Assembly: GCF_945859705.1 (NCBI RefSeq)
Contig: NC_079134.1
Location: 33,494,576-33,558,575, forward strand
DNA: 64,000 nt
Source: Episyrphus balteatus
Taxonomy: Eukaryota; Arthropoda; Insecta; Diptera; Syrphidae
Direction of reading: 5' to 3'
The translations under genes were made by a program, and so were the position numbers. Shown here piece after piece: positions 10,731 through 22,530 of the stretch (its first letter is position 1; each line of letters opens with the position of its first letter). Below the pieces are notes generated by a model. That model had not been told where the DNA came from and ran no database searches. It saw only the letters and a list, made by a program, of their open reading frames with translations.

Positions 10731-12634
10731 GGCTTTTTTTAGTAGTCAAGTCAGTACACCTATTTTATTTAATCAAAATTTTTATAGCTATTTTTGAGAA
10801 AACAAAACTTTTTCCATTTTCTAATTTTATGGCAAGTACCTAACCTGCCTATTGTTAATTTTGGTCCCAAAACGAAATTTAGTTTCCCTTTTAGGGAATT
10901 ACCAAAAACTCTTATCTACCAAAATCGGTGTGTCCAGGGACACACTATAAGTATAAGTTTTTAACTCCATATAAAAGCTGACAGAAACCAGAAGTGTTTC
11001 AGCCCATACACCACCGACGGATATTTGAGTTCTTTACTAGCTTTGGTTGGTACTAGTATAATTATTTAATCAAAAATAAAATTAACGTGATTGACTCTGA
11101 AACAATTAGTCGAGAATATGGTGAAATCTAGTCAATTTTAACGCGTCTTTTGCAAGAATATCCTCTAACTGTGAGAAAGCGCATTTTTTTTAATTTATAG
11201 TTCCACAAAATAGAACTGTAACAGATTGGTAACCATATTTTTTTTTCTGCAGAATAATATGTATATGTAGTATTTTATTAACTTTGCCTGGTTCGAGAGA
11301 TCATTCATCCATGTGCGAGTTTGAACATCTGCATAACATTTCCTAATAAATTAGATTAAGCAAAATGAAGATAAGAAAGACGAGACGCTGCGTCGTATGT
11401 TTAAAACACTAATCATAGTCAATAGTCTACTTATAAATCAATAAAATCCACACTTAAGGTTAAAAATAAATTTTTAAAGTTTTTGGATTTTTTTTTAGAT
11501 TTTTCACTGGACTGGGGAGATAGAATAATTTAGAAGAAATGAGGAATCGAATTTTGGATTTGTTTACTGATAAGAAGCCGTAGGTATATGCTTCCCAAAC
11601 TGTTCGAATTTTTTTTCGTAATATAATAATATAAAATGGCCATTACTTAATTTTAATTTAAAATTATGTAATTGAAAACGTTTTAATTTTAAATATGGAT
11701 TTATGTGCCGATATTTGGTATCAAGAGCTATGAATGAAATTTCCTGTTATAATAGTCCTTATTTCAAAATTATGCTAGGTGAAATAATAAAAGAATGGAA
11801 TTTGTACATTTATTAAAAAAAATTAAGTTTTGAAAAATATTTAAATAAAATTTCGATTGCGAAAAAATCAAATATTATCATTGGATTGATTAAGAAACCA
11901 TCATAGATCAAAAATTATCTATCTTGTTTACAGGCAATGGTCAATGCTTCAAATAGGGACAGTAAAATCAATTTGGAAAATTTTTGTAGCAATAAAAAAT
12001 ATCAATCCTTAAAAAAAACATACAAAAAATCCAAAATAAACAACACGTGTGTTTTATTATATTATCAAATTATAAGACCATATGTCCAGTACATGGTCAT
12101 TTTTACTTATTTTTATTTTTTAGTCTTATGAAATATTAATTTGCATTTTCGTCAGCCAATTAAGTAAAAAAAAAAAATATATTATTATCTTGAAAGGCGT
12201 GACGATGGTAAAAGTTGCAATTATTGAACTTTGTTGTTATTTTCTTAATTCTGATTTATTTTTTTTTTTTTATTTTTAAATTAAGAACAAAAGTTGGGAA
12301 TTTTGAACTCATTAAGTTTCTATTTTTATAAAAAGAATAACGGTAAATTTTCTAAAAAAAGAAGCTTTCTTAAGAAAAACTCATCAACAGCAAAGTCATT
12401 TCAAAATTGAATCTCCCTTATAATCAGTTTATCGTCGCTAAATCTTATCTTGGGTAAAGGATTACATTTATTCAAGATTAGAAAATTCTGACAGAAAAAG
12501 AGCATAACTTCTAAAAATCGGAGAATGTAAATTCCGTTTTAAACTTAAAATTGGTCATATCTTTGAGTGTATAGAAGAGCGATTTTTGAAAAGCAGTAAT
12601 ATCAGTGAACAGCAGCTATTTAATCACTCTTTAA
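10731..12634. other. A+T-rich spacer, no gene seen
   Basis: No terminal repeats or convincing frames. The frame at 11937-12131 is Lys/Asn/Tyr-rich and typical of A+T bias. TGTCCAGGGACACAC near 10932 is a short chance-sized palindrome. Confidence 0.6.
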
Positions 12635-12848
12635 TAGGGTGGGTCAAAAAAATCGAAATTCTTTTTTTTTTTGATTTGGTACTCCGAAAAATCGATTGCT
12701 AGACACCTCTAAAATAAACACACCAAATATGAGCTCTTAATATTAATGGGAAGGTCCTCCGCTTCGCAATTTTCCATTTTTACACCAAGCTTCTACCAAA
12801 AAAAAAATCATTTTTTTTAAATCGATTTCTTAGCAAATTTCTTTACAT

Positions 12849-12866
12849 ATTCTTGTAGGAAATTGA
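12849..12866 (+). repeat. 18-bp target-site duplication, left copy
   Basis: ATTCTTGTAGGAAATTGA, repeated exactly at 13259-13276 on the other side of the LINE fragment. The opposite palindrome arm (about 14150-14170) has only one copy, with TTCTTGTAGGAAATTGA when inverted. Confidence 0.9.
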
Positions 12867-13258
12867 TAGAATTAGAAGTACGAAGATCCGAGGAAGCCTT
12901 CATGTTAAAAATACCATCTCCCAAAAAATTGAACACGACCGACTCAGTTGGTATTGCCATGTTCAAAGGAGAGATCCTGAGAACCCCGTCAAAAAAGCAA
13001 TATCATATAACGTTCCAACACGAAATAAAAAGAAAGGTAGGCCTAAAAACTCCTGGTACAAGCAAATGCAAAAACACCAGCATTCAGTTGGCCTCAGAAA
13101 CGGAACAATACAAAACCGGGAGGCTTGCCGCCGATTTCTGAGGTCAACCCGGCGAACCCCACAGGCGGATCACTAGTGTGAAGCAGTAACGTGGGAAGGT
13201 TATGATCCCCTCGAGATCGAGATCATAACAGCGCCGAGAAAAAAAAAGGAAGAAGAAG
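12867..13258 (+). mobile_element. 5'-truncated non-LTR retrotransposon (LINE) insertion
   Basis: It is bounded by an 18-bp target-site duplication, which fits target-primed reverse transcription. The sequence is GC-richer than its host element, carries the last 102 codons of a reverse-transcriptase frame, then about 60 bp of 3' UTR with TCGAGATCGAGATC, and ends in an A-rich (GAA)n tail (AGAAAAAAAAAGGAAGAAG). The partner arm of the palindrome gives the empty site. Family assignment would need a search; the C-terminal block fits non-LTR reverse transcriptases generally. Confidence 0.9.
12868..13176 (+). pseudogene. Reverse-transcriptase C-terminus of a non-LTR retrotransposon
   Basis: The frame is open without internal stops for 102 codons and ends at TAG (13174-13176). 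It encodes RLSWYCHVQRRD, then VKKAISYNVPTR, then KKKGRPKNSWYKQMQKHQ, then IQNREACRRFLRSTRRTPQ. The order W-x2-HV-x-RR, a basic GRP-x3-W block, and a terminal NR-x3-RR element is the recurring C-terminal tail of LINE reverse transcriptases (W-GHV-R ... RGRP-W ... A-DR-WR). It has no start codon, palm domain or endonuclease, because the copy begins inside the gene. A competing frame that opens at 12863 is a shadow of this one. Confidence 0.85.
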
Positions 13259-13276
13259 ATTCTTGTAGGAAATTGA
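13259..13276 (+). repeat. 18-bp target-site duplication, right copy
   Basis: Exact repeat of 12849-12866, immediately 3' of the LINE tail. Confidence 0.9.
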
Positions 13277-14381
13277 ACTCTCTACAAAAAAGGCCTTAAA
13301 ACACTTTTTTCGTTTATCTAACCGTTTAATAAATATTTGAGGTCAAAAAATCGAGAAAATCTTTAAAAATTCGTTTTTTGTTCTTAATTTTGTAAAAAAT
13401 TATAATAATCAAACGCGCAAGACATATTCTTTTAGGAAATAAATTGTTCCACAAAAAAGGTATTGTTAACTTTTTTCATTAAATTAACCATTCTTAAGAT
13501 ATTCGAGATCAAAGTTAAGAAAAATTATAAAAACATTTTTTACTTTTCAAAATTTTCTTATTCACTGGAAATTCATTATTTTCAAATTAGCAAGATATAT
13601 TCTTGTAGAAGCTTAAACGTTCTATAAAAAATTCCTTGTAACCAAATTGATTGCTTTAACCGTTTAGAAGATATTCGTATCCAAACCAATGCCCACTGAT
13701 TTAAGTAGTCTTCTTATGACTCGTATGCATTGCAATTTGGATACGAATATCTTCTAAACGGTTAAAGCAATCAATTTGGTTCCAAGGAATTTTTTATAGA
13801 ACGTTTAAGCTTCTACAAGAAGATATCTTGCTAATTTGAAAATAATGAATTTCCAGTGAATTAGAAAATTTTGAAAAGTAAAAAATGTTTTTATAATTTT
13901 TTTTAACTTTGACCTCGAATATCTTTAGAATGGTTAGATTAATGAAAAAAGTTAGTAAAACATTTTTTGTGGAACAATCTATTTCCTACAAGAATATGTC
14001 TTAGGCGTTTGATTTTTATAATTTTTCAATTTGTTACAACATTAAGAACAAAAAACGAATTTTTAAAGATTTTCTCGATTTTTAGACCTCAAATATCTAT
14101 TAAACGGTTAGATAAACGAAAAAAGTGCACAAAGCCTTTTTGCAGAGCGCTCAATTTCCTACAAGAATTTGTAAAGAAATTTGCTAAAAAATCGATTTAA
14201 AAAAAAAAGATTTTTTTTTAGTAGAAGCTTGATGTAAAAATGGAAAATTGGGAAGCGGAGGACCTTCCCTTTAATATAAAGAGCTCATATTTGATGTGTA
14301 TATTCTAGAGGTGTCTAGCAATCGATTTTTCGGAGTACCAAATCAAAAAAAAAAAGAATTTGAATTTTTTGACCCACCCTA

Positions 14382-16289
14382 TTCTTTAAATTGCAGTTTA
14401 CTCCGCAAATTACTCTTAAAAATATTTCCTTGTTTGAAATATGATATGAATTATGAATACAAAATCAATAAAAAGAATAAGGACAGGAACCAAAAATTAA
14501 ACTTAAGTTGATTAAAGATCAGCAAATAAGAGCGCTATTCTCCTTCAGAAAGAATATTAATATTTCACTCTATAACATTATATAAATTTATAGACAAAGT
14601 TGGCAACCATAACACAAACTAAACCTACCCAATTCTCGCATTGATCCAAGAAAAAAAAAGTAGCTTGAACTGAACCCACCAATAAATCCAATGAAAAAGA
14701 AAACTCAAGCTGGAAGGAAGTATCTTATCAGCCACAGATTTGTGATGAATGTACCGCGTGAGCGCGTTTATTTGCTATATGTTCGCCCTCTGACGTTTGT
14801 TTGTTTATTTTGTTTGGCTTTGGACATTTGTGCCTCTCTTCCGTATGCAAATTTCAATTGACAAGAACGCAATCAAATCAAACACACACACAATCTTAGC
14901 AAACATTTTGTTATAATCTGTTGCGCAGCCATATGGCTGACAAAACGGAATTTCTCAAATCCCCAGGTGCGATAAGAGATGATTTTATTTTTTGTCCGGA
15001 ACTACAAAACAACGTGGTTTTGTGTGATGTTGACAATCTTGAAAACTGTTTGCTAAGAGATAGATAGTGACATTTAACTAAAGAAAAAAAGTAACAAGAA
15101 AAAAAAACAGTCCTGTCAAAAAGTAACAAAACAAACAAAGATACATTTTTTGAAATTGTGAACTTTTACGGTTCCCAAAATACAAAATCTGATCAATAAT
15201 ATAGGTGTAGATAGGTAGAAGGTAGGTAGTAAGGTATAGTCACGATTGTCCTTCTTTTTTCAGCTGGTCCGCAAAACGACCGGCAAATGAAATGCCAATA
15301 AATTTTGGTTCACTTAATTTGTATGCGAAACGCGTGCGATCCGATATTAAAGATTTACGATGCGTATGAGTTGAGAGACAAACCAAAAAAAAACTCAAAC
15401 CATAATATTAAAGACAGAACGAAGAACACAGAGAAGATTGAGAGAATCTTAAAGTTTGATCGCATTCGAAGTGTCTTTGGGGACCTTTTCGTTTTGGTCC
15501 TTAAGAAATTCCACTGAAAAAACCCGAGCACAAAAAAATAAAGTGAATTCAATGGAAAAACGGATACGAAAGGAGAGCAACTTAAATCACAAATTGCTAT
15601 TGTTTTATAGCAAGATTGAAGAATAATTTTTGGGTGTTTTCATTTTTTTATTTTATTTTGGAAGTGGAGTGGATTGAATCAAATTGATTTTTTGGGAATT
15701 GATAAGAGAGTCTATTCGACTCTTTCGTTTAATGAATCAAATCAATATTTTTCGATTTTTTATCTAAAACTTATATACGAGTAATTCGTCCAAAAAAAAC
15801 ACAAACAAAATCACAAAATCAGGGTTGTAAAAATATCAGTTGAAAAAAATGCATTTGAAATTAAAATGAAATGCACTACCCCAGCACGTATACTTATGTA
15901 CTTGTTCTAATGGTTAAAGTAACACTAATATTAAAGTTTTTTATTGAACAATTTTAGTTTTTATTATTGATTAAATACTCTTTTAAATTATCTTTTACAC
16001 CAAACCAACTAAACCAAGTATAAAATTTGATTTATTGCAGAAAAGAGAGTTTAAAAAAAAAAATTGAAAATCTTTTTTTTTATTATTTTTTGGATTTTCA
16101 AAAAGGCTCAGCGATCAAAAGGTGCTAAATGGTTCGGTTAGCTTATAAGTAAAATTTCATTTCATTATTTTAAGCCTAAGTGCCGCCGGATTGTGGTTTC
16201 ATTTTTGAAAAAGCAGATTTTTGCCTAAAAACCACACATGCTTTGCTTAATTTATTATTATCTCATTTCTTATACAAGCAAATTCAGGA
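14382..16289. other. Spacer with some higher-complexity sequence, no gene established
   Basis: 14740-14880 has more mixed composition (CGCGTGAGCGCG, CCTCTGACG) and could be host single-copy DNA. A short (TAGG/TAGA) simple repeat lies near 15200-15240. Open frames at 14911-15138 and 15305-15552 overlap one another on opposite strands and show no motifs. Confidence 0.5.
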
Positions 16290-16690
16290 GGATGTGCCAA
16301 AAAGGTTAAGCGTGTAGGTTGGGTCGGGACAAGAAAAAAATCGTTCTGGAGGGGGTTAATATTCGCCCCCGTTTAGTCAGGAGGGGCAATTTTCTAAAAA
16401 AATGATTTTATTAGGAAAAAATATTATTAAAAATCAACGATTATACCTACAACAACATGTTATACCTTTTTGTCAAGCCCAAAATCTTTTTTTTATTTTG
16501 CTTTCAAATAAAGCTGTTTGATAAAATAGTTTTTGAAAAATTAATTTTCAAAATCAAAATTTTGAAAAATTTTTTTTTTTAATTTGCGAACTAATTTTTT
16601 TTTTTAAATTTTATGTGATTAAGTACTATTTAAGTTTTCAAAATTCAATGCTCTTATTGAGAAATTAAAAAAAAAAACCAAAACTACATT
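16290..16690 (+). mobile_element. Diverged fragment of the CACGGTGT palindromic family
   Basis: The block CCCCCGTTTAGTCAGGAGGG followed by GCAATTTTCTAAAAAAATGA corresponds to CCCCCGTTTAGGTGGGAGGG and GCATTTTTCTAAAAAAAAAT at 48332-48366, and the preceding GTAGGTTGGGTC and following ATTAAAAATCAACG also line up. Only about one third of one arm is present, without either terminus, so it is an old fragment. Confidence 0.6.
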
Positions 16691-16739
16691 TTTCTAAGAC
16701 TTGTCAATTAATTTATGAAACATTCTATCTTTCTTTTAT

Positions 16740-17330
16740 TATTTTTAAGGGGATGCCACGCCTCCAAGGTAGAAAATCGTTAGTTTGAATATGTTTCCTT
16801 TGCATTAACTACGATTCTACCAAGTTTCAAGATTCTAGGGTATTCAGAAGTATACTTTTTAATAATAATTGATATTAAATCTACCAAAATGGGCGGTTAC
16901 CACGCCCCCTGAATGTAAAATCTCAATTTTTCGATTTTTTTCTTTGTATGTACTTCAAGATCCATGACCATAACAAGTTTCTATGAAAACTAGAAGTTTG
17001 CCATAATTTTTATCATATGTTAGTTAGTATGTTAGTGAGTAAATCAGCTACTCTTTTTGCGATTTTTGAAGGCCTTTTTCTCAGAAACTATTAATCCTAC
17101 GTAGCTGAGAGTTTTTGAAGAGCTTGAATTGGACTATGTTAACAAATAAAACGAGTTTGAAATGTTTGACATTATTGAAACAAAAGTTAGAATGATTCGA
17201 AAAAGGACTGAGTTTTTTCCTAAGGGTTTAGGACCAAAAGATCATAGAGAACTTGGCTGGGCAACCGGAGGCAGAAGATAAAGTCTGATTATAACCAAAC
17301 TTTATATTATTGTTTTATTCACAGTTTGGC
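16740..17330. repeat. Decayed repeat with CACGCC / GGGCGG blocks
   Basis: GGGGATGCCACGCCTCCAAG and GGGCGGTTACCACGCCCCC lie about 150 bp apart, each followed by text about tracing a similar order (GTAGAAAATCGTTAG against GTAAAATCTCAATTT). This resembles tandem, diverged units of a repetitive DNA element. No ends were found. Confidence 0.4.
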
Positions 17331-17397
17331 ACCTTTTCATCACTGTGCCCGTAAAAAAATCAGCAAAAAGGTCACAAACTCATTAGTCACTCATTAT

Positions 17398-17985
17398 TTT
17401 CAAATTAGCAAGATATATTTTAAGTGGCTACAAAAAATTCCTTAGCCTCAAATTGATAGCTTTAACCATTTAGAAGATATTCGTATCCAAATCGCAATGC
17501 ATACGGGTCATAAGAAAACTATTGAAATCAGTGGGCATTGGTTTGGATACGAATATCTTCTAAACGGTTAAAGCAATTAATTTGATGCCAAGGAATTTTT
17601 TGTAGAACGTTTAAGCCCCTACAAAAATATATATTGCTAATTTGAAAATAATGAGTTTTCAGTGTATTGGCAAATTTTGAAAAGTAAAAATTGTTTTTAT
17701 AATTTTTCTTAACTTTGATTTCGAATATCTTAAAAATGGTTAATTTAATGAAAAAAGTTATCAACACCTTTTTTGTGGAGCAATTTATTTCCTATAAGAA
17801 TATGTCTTGCGCGTTTGATTATTATAATTTTTCAATTTTTTAACAAAATTAAGAACAAAAAACGAATTTTTTAAGATTTTCTCGATTTTTTTACTTCAAA
17901 TATTTATTAAACGGTTAGATAAACGAAAAAAGTGGTTAAGGCCTTTTTTGTAGAGCGTTCAATTTCCTACAAGAATATGTAAAAA
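17398..17985. mobile_element. Truncated copy of the GGGTGGGTC palindromic element
   Basis: It contains the loop and both arm bases of the 12637-14379 family: ATTTTCAAATTAGCAAGATA, then CGTATCCAAATCGCAATGC, then the inverted GGCATTGGTTTGGATACG, out to TTTCCTACAAGAATATGTAA. The left arm is only about 100 bp and the right arm about 440 bp. The loop lies in the opposite orientation to copy 1. The terminal GGGTGGGTC repeats are missing. Confidence 0.8.
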
Positions 17986-17999
17986 AAATAATTTAGGAT

Positions 18000-18130
18000 G
18001 TAGCTCGAGGTGCTTACACATGGACAGACAGACAGACAGAACCACAGGACCCAATTTTTGGCATTCTCCATCATCGTAATGTCATGTCTGATTGTTATCT
18101 CGAGTTCGATTTTTTTTACGAATTATAAAC
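18000..18130 (+). repeat. (GACA)n microsatellite in repeat-like context
   Basis: GGACAGACAGACAGACAG at 18023 is preceded by TCGAGGTGCTTACACAT and followed by TCATCGTAATGTCATG and TTATCTCGAGTTCGATT. The arrangement suggests the end of an older element, but no boundary could be set. Confidence 0.5.
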
Positions 18131-18299
18131 TTGCCCAATTAAAAGTACCTATTTAAAAAAATTACCTTTTTTCTTTTTTCATTATATTAATTTTTTTTAT
18201 TTTAAAAGCTTACAAAAAAAGTCAAAAATTGCTTTTAAAGAATAAAACCATTTTTAAATATTTACAATGTGAAAAAAGTATCAAAATAATTTATTAAAA

Positions 18300-18960
18300 A
18301 CAATAATTTCTTATGAAAAAAGCGAAAAAAATCACTTCCATCACCCAAAAATCTATTTTTTCAATATAACAACCTATAAAAAATTTATACCACCTGAAAG
18401 CTTATTGCTTTAGCTCAAAATATGTAAATCGATCATGTCTATTAGACATCTAAAAAAAGAGCTAGAATTTTTTGAACTCGATCAATTTTCATCAAAAAAA
18501 GCAAAAAAAAAAAGCATATACATAATTTTATTTTCTCACGCTATTGAATCAATTTTTTCAATGACAACCTATACAAAATTTTATATCATGTGAAAGCTTA
18601 TTATTTCACCTTTCATATGACACTTCAATCCTATTTCTACGATTCTACAGATCTCCACAGGTGTTTCGAGGTATTTTGCAAGTTTTTTAATTTAACATTG
18701 TGTAGCTTGTAGTGATTGTACAGTTATTTGTGATATATCAAATGAGAGGTAATATTATCAGGATACTCAATAAAGTTTAATCAAGTTTGTATTTGCTCTA
18801 AATCGAAAGATATAACCTGTTGAAAAATAGAACTTTATTTTACCGTTATCTCAAAATTGCGACAACAAAATTGATTACAATTTGGCACAGATATATTTCT
18901 TTTTTTTATCTATTTTTACTATAAATTTTATACATTTATCTGTTGAAAAAAAAAGGATAA
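18300..18960 (+). mobile_element. Truncated TCAYKTGTG / HINE-like element, two internal units
   Basis: It shares the internal unit of the elements at 21103 and 44709: ACCTATAAAAAATTTATACC, CTGAAAGCTTATTG, GAGCTAGAATTTTTTGAAC, TCGATCAATTTTCATCAAA. Two units start near 18371 and 18566, a spacing of about 195 bp. The shared right part (CAGATCTCCACAGGTGTTT, GTGATATATCAAATGAGAGG, GATATAACCTGTTG) follows. The terminal TCACACGTGG block and the ...TTTTCACTTC end are missing. Confidence 0.7.
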
Positions 18961-19057
18961 AAATAAAAAACGTTCAAAAACGGTCAAAAAACTTGGGACA
19001 AAAAAACTTATTTTTCCCGTTATTCGGTCAAAAATCATTTTAAAATACCAATTTTTT

Positions 19058-19330
19058 GCACATACATATCGTGGGCACAACGCCAAAACCATGAATCTAC
19101 AAAATTGTAGTTTTGAGAAAAACGGCTTCAAAGTTTTGGAAACTCATGCAATCTTATGGAAACTCGTGCAACGAAAATTGATATTTTAGGCTTTTAGGCA
19201 ACAGATGGAGGACTGGGGTCGATGCAGTGAATAGAGAAACCGATAGCAAGGTTCATGACGCATTAAAGTGAAAATGTCAAAAAATTCAGATTCGCGGTTT
19301 TGGCTTTGTGCCGACGATATATGCGCACAG
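19058..19330. repeat. Inverted repeat pair, MITE-like hairpin
   Basis: ATATCGTGGGCACAACGCC and AAAACCATGAATCT (19065-19098) are mirrored by AGATTCGCGGTTTTGGC and TTTGTGCCGACGATAT (19287-19321). The loop holds a short direct repeat, GGAAACTCATGCAA and GGAAACTCGTGCAA. No target duplication was identified. Confidence 0.6.
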
Positions 19331-19749
19331 TCATAGACTAGATGTTCTATAAGCTTGAGATTTTTTGAACGCTACAAAAAATTTCAAAAAATACAAAATC
19401 ACCCCAAAATAGCCCAAAATAAGTAGGTGTTTTTCAAAAATTCATATTTCGAAACGCAGAGACTTAAAAAAAAATCCGTATTAGACGCCTAACTTTTTTT
19501 TATTATATTTCGAATGACGTTTACAAATTGGCAGTTTTGTTTTACCCCTATTTACCCTATTAAAAGATGGAATTTTTTAAAATCCTTCAAATGTATTCAA
19601 CTTTAGATGATTATCTTTCAATAAGCTATAGAAGATTTTTGTATCTCTAATAGTTTATTTTTAATTTTTAATTGAAATTTTTGCCGCACTGCGAAAGTGC
19701 GAGAGTAGAACATTTTTGTGGTGGCTGTCATGGTTCATCGATGTTATCA
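19331..19749. other. Spacer, no gene seen
   Basis: A+T-rich with CGCACTGCGAAAGTGCGAG (about 19683), a short hairpin. No other structure. Confidence 0.5.
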
Positions 19750-20110
19750 CGTCAAAAAATGTGTATTAAAAAAAATGTTATTGCAACTAAAAAATATTTT
19801 CATGGAAAATAAAGTTTTTATTGCGAATAAAAATATTTTGCATTAAAAAAAATGTATTGCAATTTAAAAATGTTCTGCATTGAAAAAAAAAATTAATGCA
19901 AAATGTTGTACATTAAATATTTTTTTTTTAGTATTCGTCGAATTTCTTACAATTTTGACCATACATTAGGTAAATTTCAATATTATATTTGAATTAGTCA
20001 AAATTTAAAAAAATTCGACGCACATTAAAAAATGTACACATTTTGCATTAAATTTTTTTTTAATGCATACGTTTTTAATTTGCAAAAAAATTGTTTTTTT
20101 TTTAATGAAA
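19750..20110. repeat. A/T palindromic repeat, MITE-like
   Basis: GTCGAATTTCTTACAATTTTG (19938) is answered by CAAAATTTAAAAAAATTCGAC (20000), and TTAATGCAAAATGTTGTACA by TGTACACATTTTGCATTAA. The element is almost entirely A and T, so its outer limits are approximate. Confidence 0.5.
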
Positions 20111-21102
20111 ACTATTTGTCTTATTCTTCAAGGTGGTCAGAATCAGTATTCAAATAACTATGTGACGTATTATTCTAAATAAACAAATTGTGTTCTGTTA
20201 TATACCATTCGGCCATCTAAAAGAAAACAATCCTTAAACGGGCATCACCCAGATGTCTAGACAGAATCTGATAACTTACTATTTCCAGTTAACCCCAAAC
20301 AACCTCATCCATAGATTGACACTACGGGTCAATTACATGATGCATGTTTCTCTACAACCAAAGCTACCAAACAACTCTATCTCAACGTCAGTAATAAAAA
20401 AAAAAAAAACTTAATAAAACAGTTTTATTAGCAATAATAATTATTATTATATGCAGATATTCACCTTCTGTTTAGAAAATTTCTAGCGGAAGCAATCTTA
20501 ATTTCTCGCCCCGCTCAAAAGCAAAAAAAAAAAAAACAATAAATAGCTGGACTTATTGCATACGAAGCAGAGAACAACAAATATTTCCATTCAGTTTAAA
20601 ACAGCAGCAGCTGTAAAGGCTAGACGCAATTATTCCAACTAATTACATCAGATGTAAAATGAAATCAAAAGTCATTGCAATTTGCAATTAATTTGCATTT
20701 ATTTCATGAAAAAAAAAAAATAAATAACATTTATAGCGGAGATGTGGAAAGCAATGATGTGAACTCTCGAACCAAGTCCAAGTCGTAGAATCAGCATCAG
20801 ACAGAGGCTCAGACTTCTAAATGTATAAGACCCTCACAGCAGCATCAGTTTCTAATATATGTAGTTGACCGCATCTCAATTGAATATAACAGAGGAGGAA
20901 GTGCGAAGTCCGTCTGATGTCTAATTAGAAATGAAATTCTAAACATAAAATGCCAAAAGTAATCTAGTGAGGTCTCTATGGCGATTTAGCGGTTTTGGCT
21001 TGTTTCAATTCAAATCAGTATTATACAGGGTGTTGAATTAGGTTTCAATGATTGAAATAGCTTTAAAATAGGGTTTGGCTTGTACACCCTACTAAAAAAA
21101 AA
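20111..21102. other. More complex spacer, possible host sequence
   Basis: 20220-20400 and 20560-21000 have mixed composition, with CAGCAGCAGCTG at 20603 and TAATTAG at 20924. TACAGGGTGTTG at 21025 resembles the TACAGGGTGTCC terminus seen in many insect repeats, but no partner end was found. Confidence 0.4.
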
Positions 21103-21713
21103 TCATTTGTGCAATTCACACGTGGTAGAAGTGAAACCTTAAAAAATAATTTTTCTTGCATGGAAAAAATCATCAACATATTTTTTTTATTCCATCACCT
21201 TTATATCCATATTTTTAATATGACAACCTTAAATAAATTATCACCTGAAAGCTTATTGTTTCAGCTCAAAATATTTATATCAACCATGTTTATACAACAT
21301 CTACAAAAAGAGCTAGAATTCTTTGAACCCAATCACTTTTTATCAAAAAAGCAAAAAAATCAATCTTTTTTCTCTTCTAACACCATTAAATTTCTACCAT
21401 TTCATTTCATTTTTACTATGCCTAAAAAACAGTAAAAATATTAATATTATCAGCATGCGTATTAAAGTTAAATAAAATTTTTATGTTATGTAGATCAAAA
21501 GATACAACGTGTATAGAAAAAGAACATCTTTTTATCCTTTTTTCATGATTTTTAATATGAAATTAATTGAAATTTTGCACAATTATAAATATAAATTTCA
21601 TTTATCTATCTTTTAAAACAAAAAAGTTATAATCAATTGATTTTTCCTGTCGCTTTTTCGTTTCATCTTGTTTCAAATCACTACGATACTAAAGAAGTTT
21701 TCACTTCAAAAAA
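21103..21713 (+). mobile_element. TCATTTGTG...CACTTC element (HINE-like), one internal unit
   Basis: It starts TCATTTGTGCAATTCACACG just after nine A residues and continues TGGTAGAAGTGAAACC. It ends CGTTTCATCTTGTTTCAAAT, ACTACGATACTAAAG, AAGTTTTCACTTC. It is the same family as 44709-45782 but holds one internal unit instead of three. A 5' TC, an AAGTGAAA block near the start answered by TTTTCACTT at the end, and absence of a clear target duplication are reminiscent of Helitron/Helentron-derived (HINE) elements. That placement is inference. The 108-codon frame over it is not a gene. Confidence 0.7.
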
Positions 21714-22530
21714 CCGAAAGAAAGTAGAGTCTTGATAGCAATATCAATTCTGACAACTCAATTTACTCAAACACATCCGAACAATAACAACAGGAAAACG
21801 CCGAAAATCTCCTGTTTCGCGATGCTAACTTGGATCTTATCACCGTTATAACCCGCTAAAAAATAGCCAAGCACATTTTTACTACAACTAAAGTAATTTC
21901 TGAGGAGAAAAAATATATTGGAAAGATTTAAAAAAAAGGAAAGTATTTCTTTCAGGTTTGAGAAACCGTAACATCAGAATCAATTAAAAAAACGTTCTTT
22001 TGGATATATTCATTGGAATTATCTTTTTTTTTAATTTTTTAAACAGATATTTAACAAATTTTAAATTTAAATATAAAAAAATTAATTAATTATAATTTAT
22101 AAAATAACTTCTTTATCTAATATATAACTATGTAAAATATTCAATTAAAAATTTTTTTTTTAATTTTCTAAAAAACTTAGTACTTTATTAAAAGTAATAA
22201 ATAACTTTCAACATAAAATTTCATTTATTTCTTCAAAATTACAGAAATTCTTAAAAAGAACAGTGTATTCCTCAAGGGCTGCCAGAAATCGTGATCTAGC
22301 ATGAATTTCATAATTTTTGTACTCAAAATATGCTATATTGTTCTAGATTCCAAAATCGTGTTTTTTGTAATTTCGTAGCTTTGGAACAATTATAACGGGC
22401 CTGGTGGACTGAGGATACTTCAAGACACATCAAATATTGAATACCATCCCAATACCAATGTGTATACCAAAAACAATCTTTTTTGAATTTTTCTTCAATA
22501 AGAGTTGAAAGAATCTAAAAGTGGGTATGG
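21714..22530. other. A+T-rich spacer, no gene seen
   Basis: 22020-22200 is almost pure A and T. 22260-22500 is somewhat more complex but without recognisable coding sequence. Confidence 0.5.

Larger units (their letters stand above)
12637..14379. mobile_element. Palindromic element, GGGTGGGTCAAAAA ends, TA target duplication
   Basis: The left end GGGTGGGTCAAAAAAATCG is mirrored by a right end finishing TTTTTTGACCCACCC, with TA on both sides (12635-12636 and 14380-14381). The arms match almost throughout: GATTTGGTACTCCG, CGATTGCTAGACACCTC, GAGCTCTTAATATTAATGGG, CATATTCTTGTAGGAAATTG and CGTATCCAAACC recur inverted. The loop is about 13685-13735. A LINE fragment is inserted in the left arm at 12867-13258. 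Within the arms, ATTCTTGTAGGAAATTGA-like segments recur several times, so the arm itself is internally repetitive. A truncated relative is at 17398-17985. Confidence 0.85.

Noticed and set aside
11290..11300. GGTTCGAGAG, resembling a tRNA B-box
   Set aside because: No A-box, anticodon arm or acceptor stem can be placed around it.
21109..21435. 108-codon plus-strand frame
   Set aside because: It lies wholly inside the HINE-like repeat, whose other copies do not keep it open in one piece.
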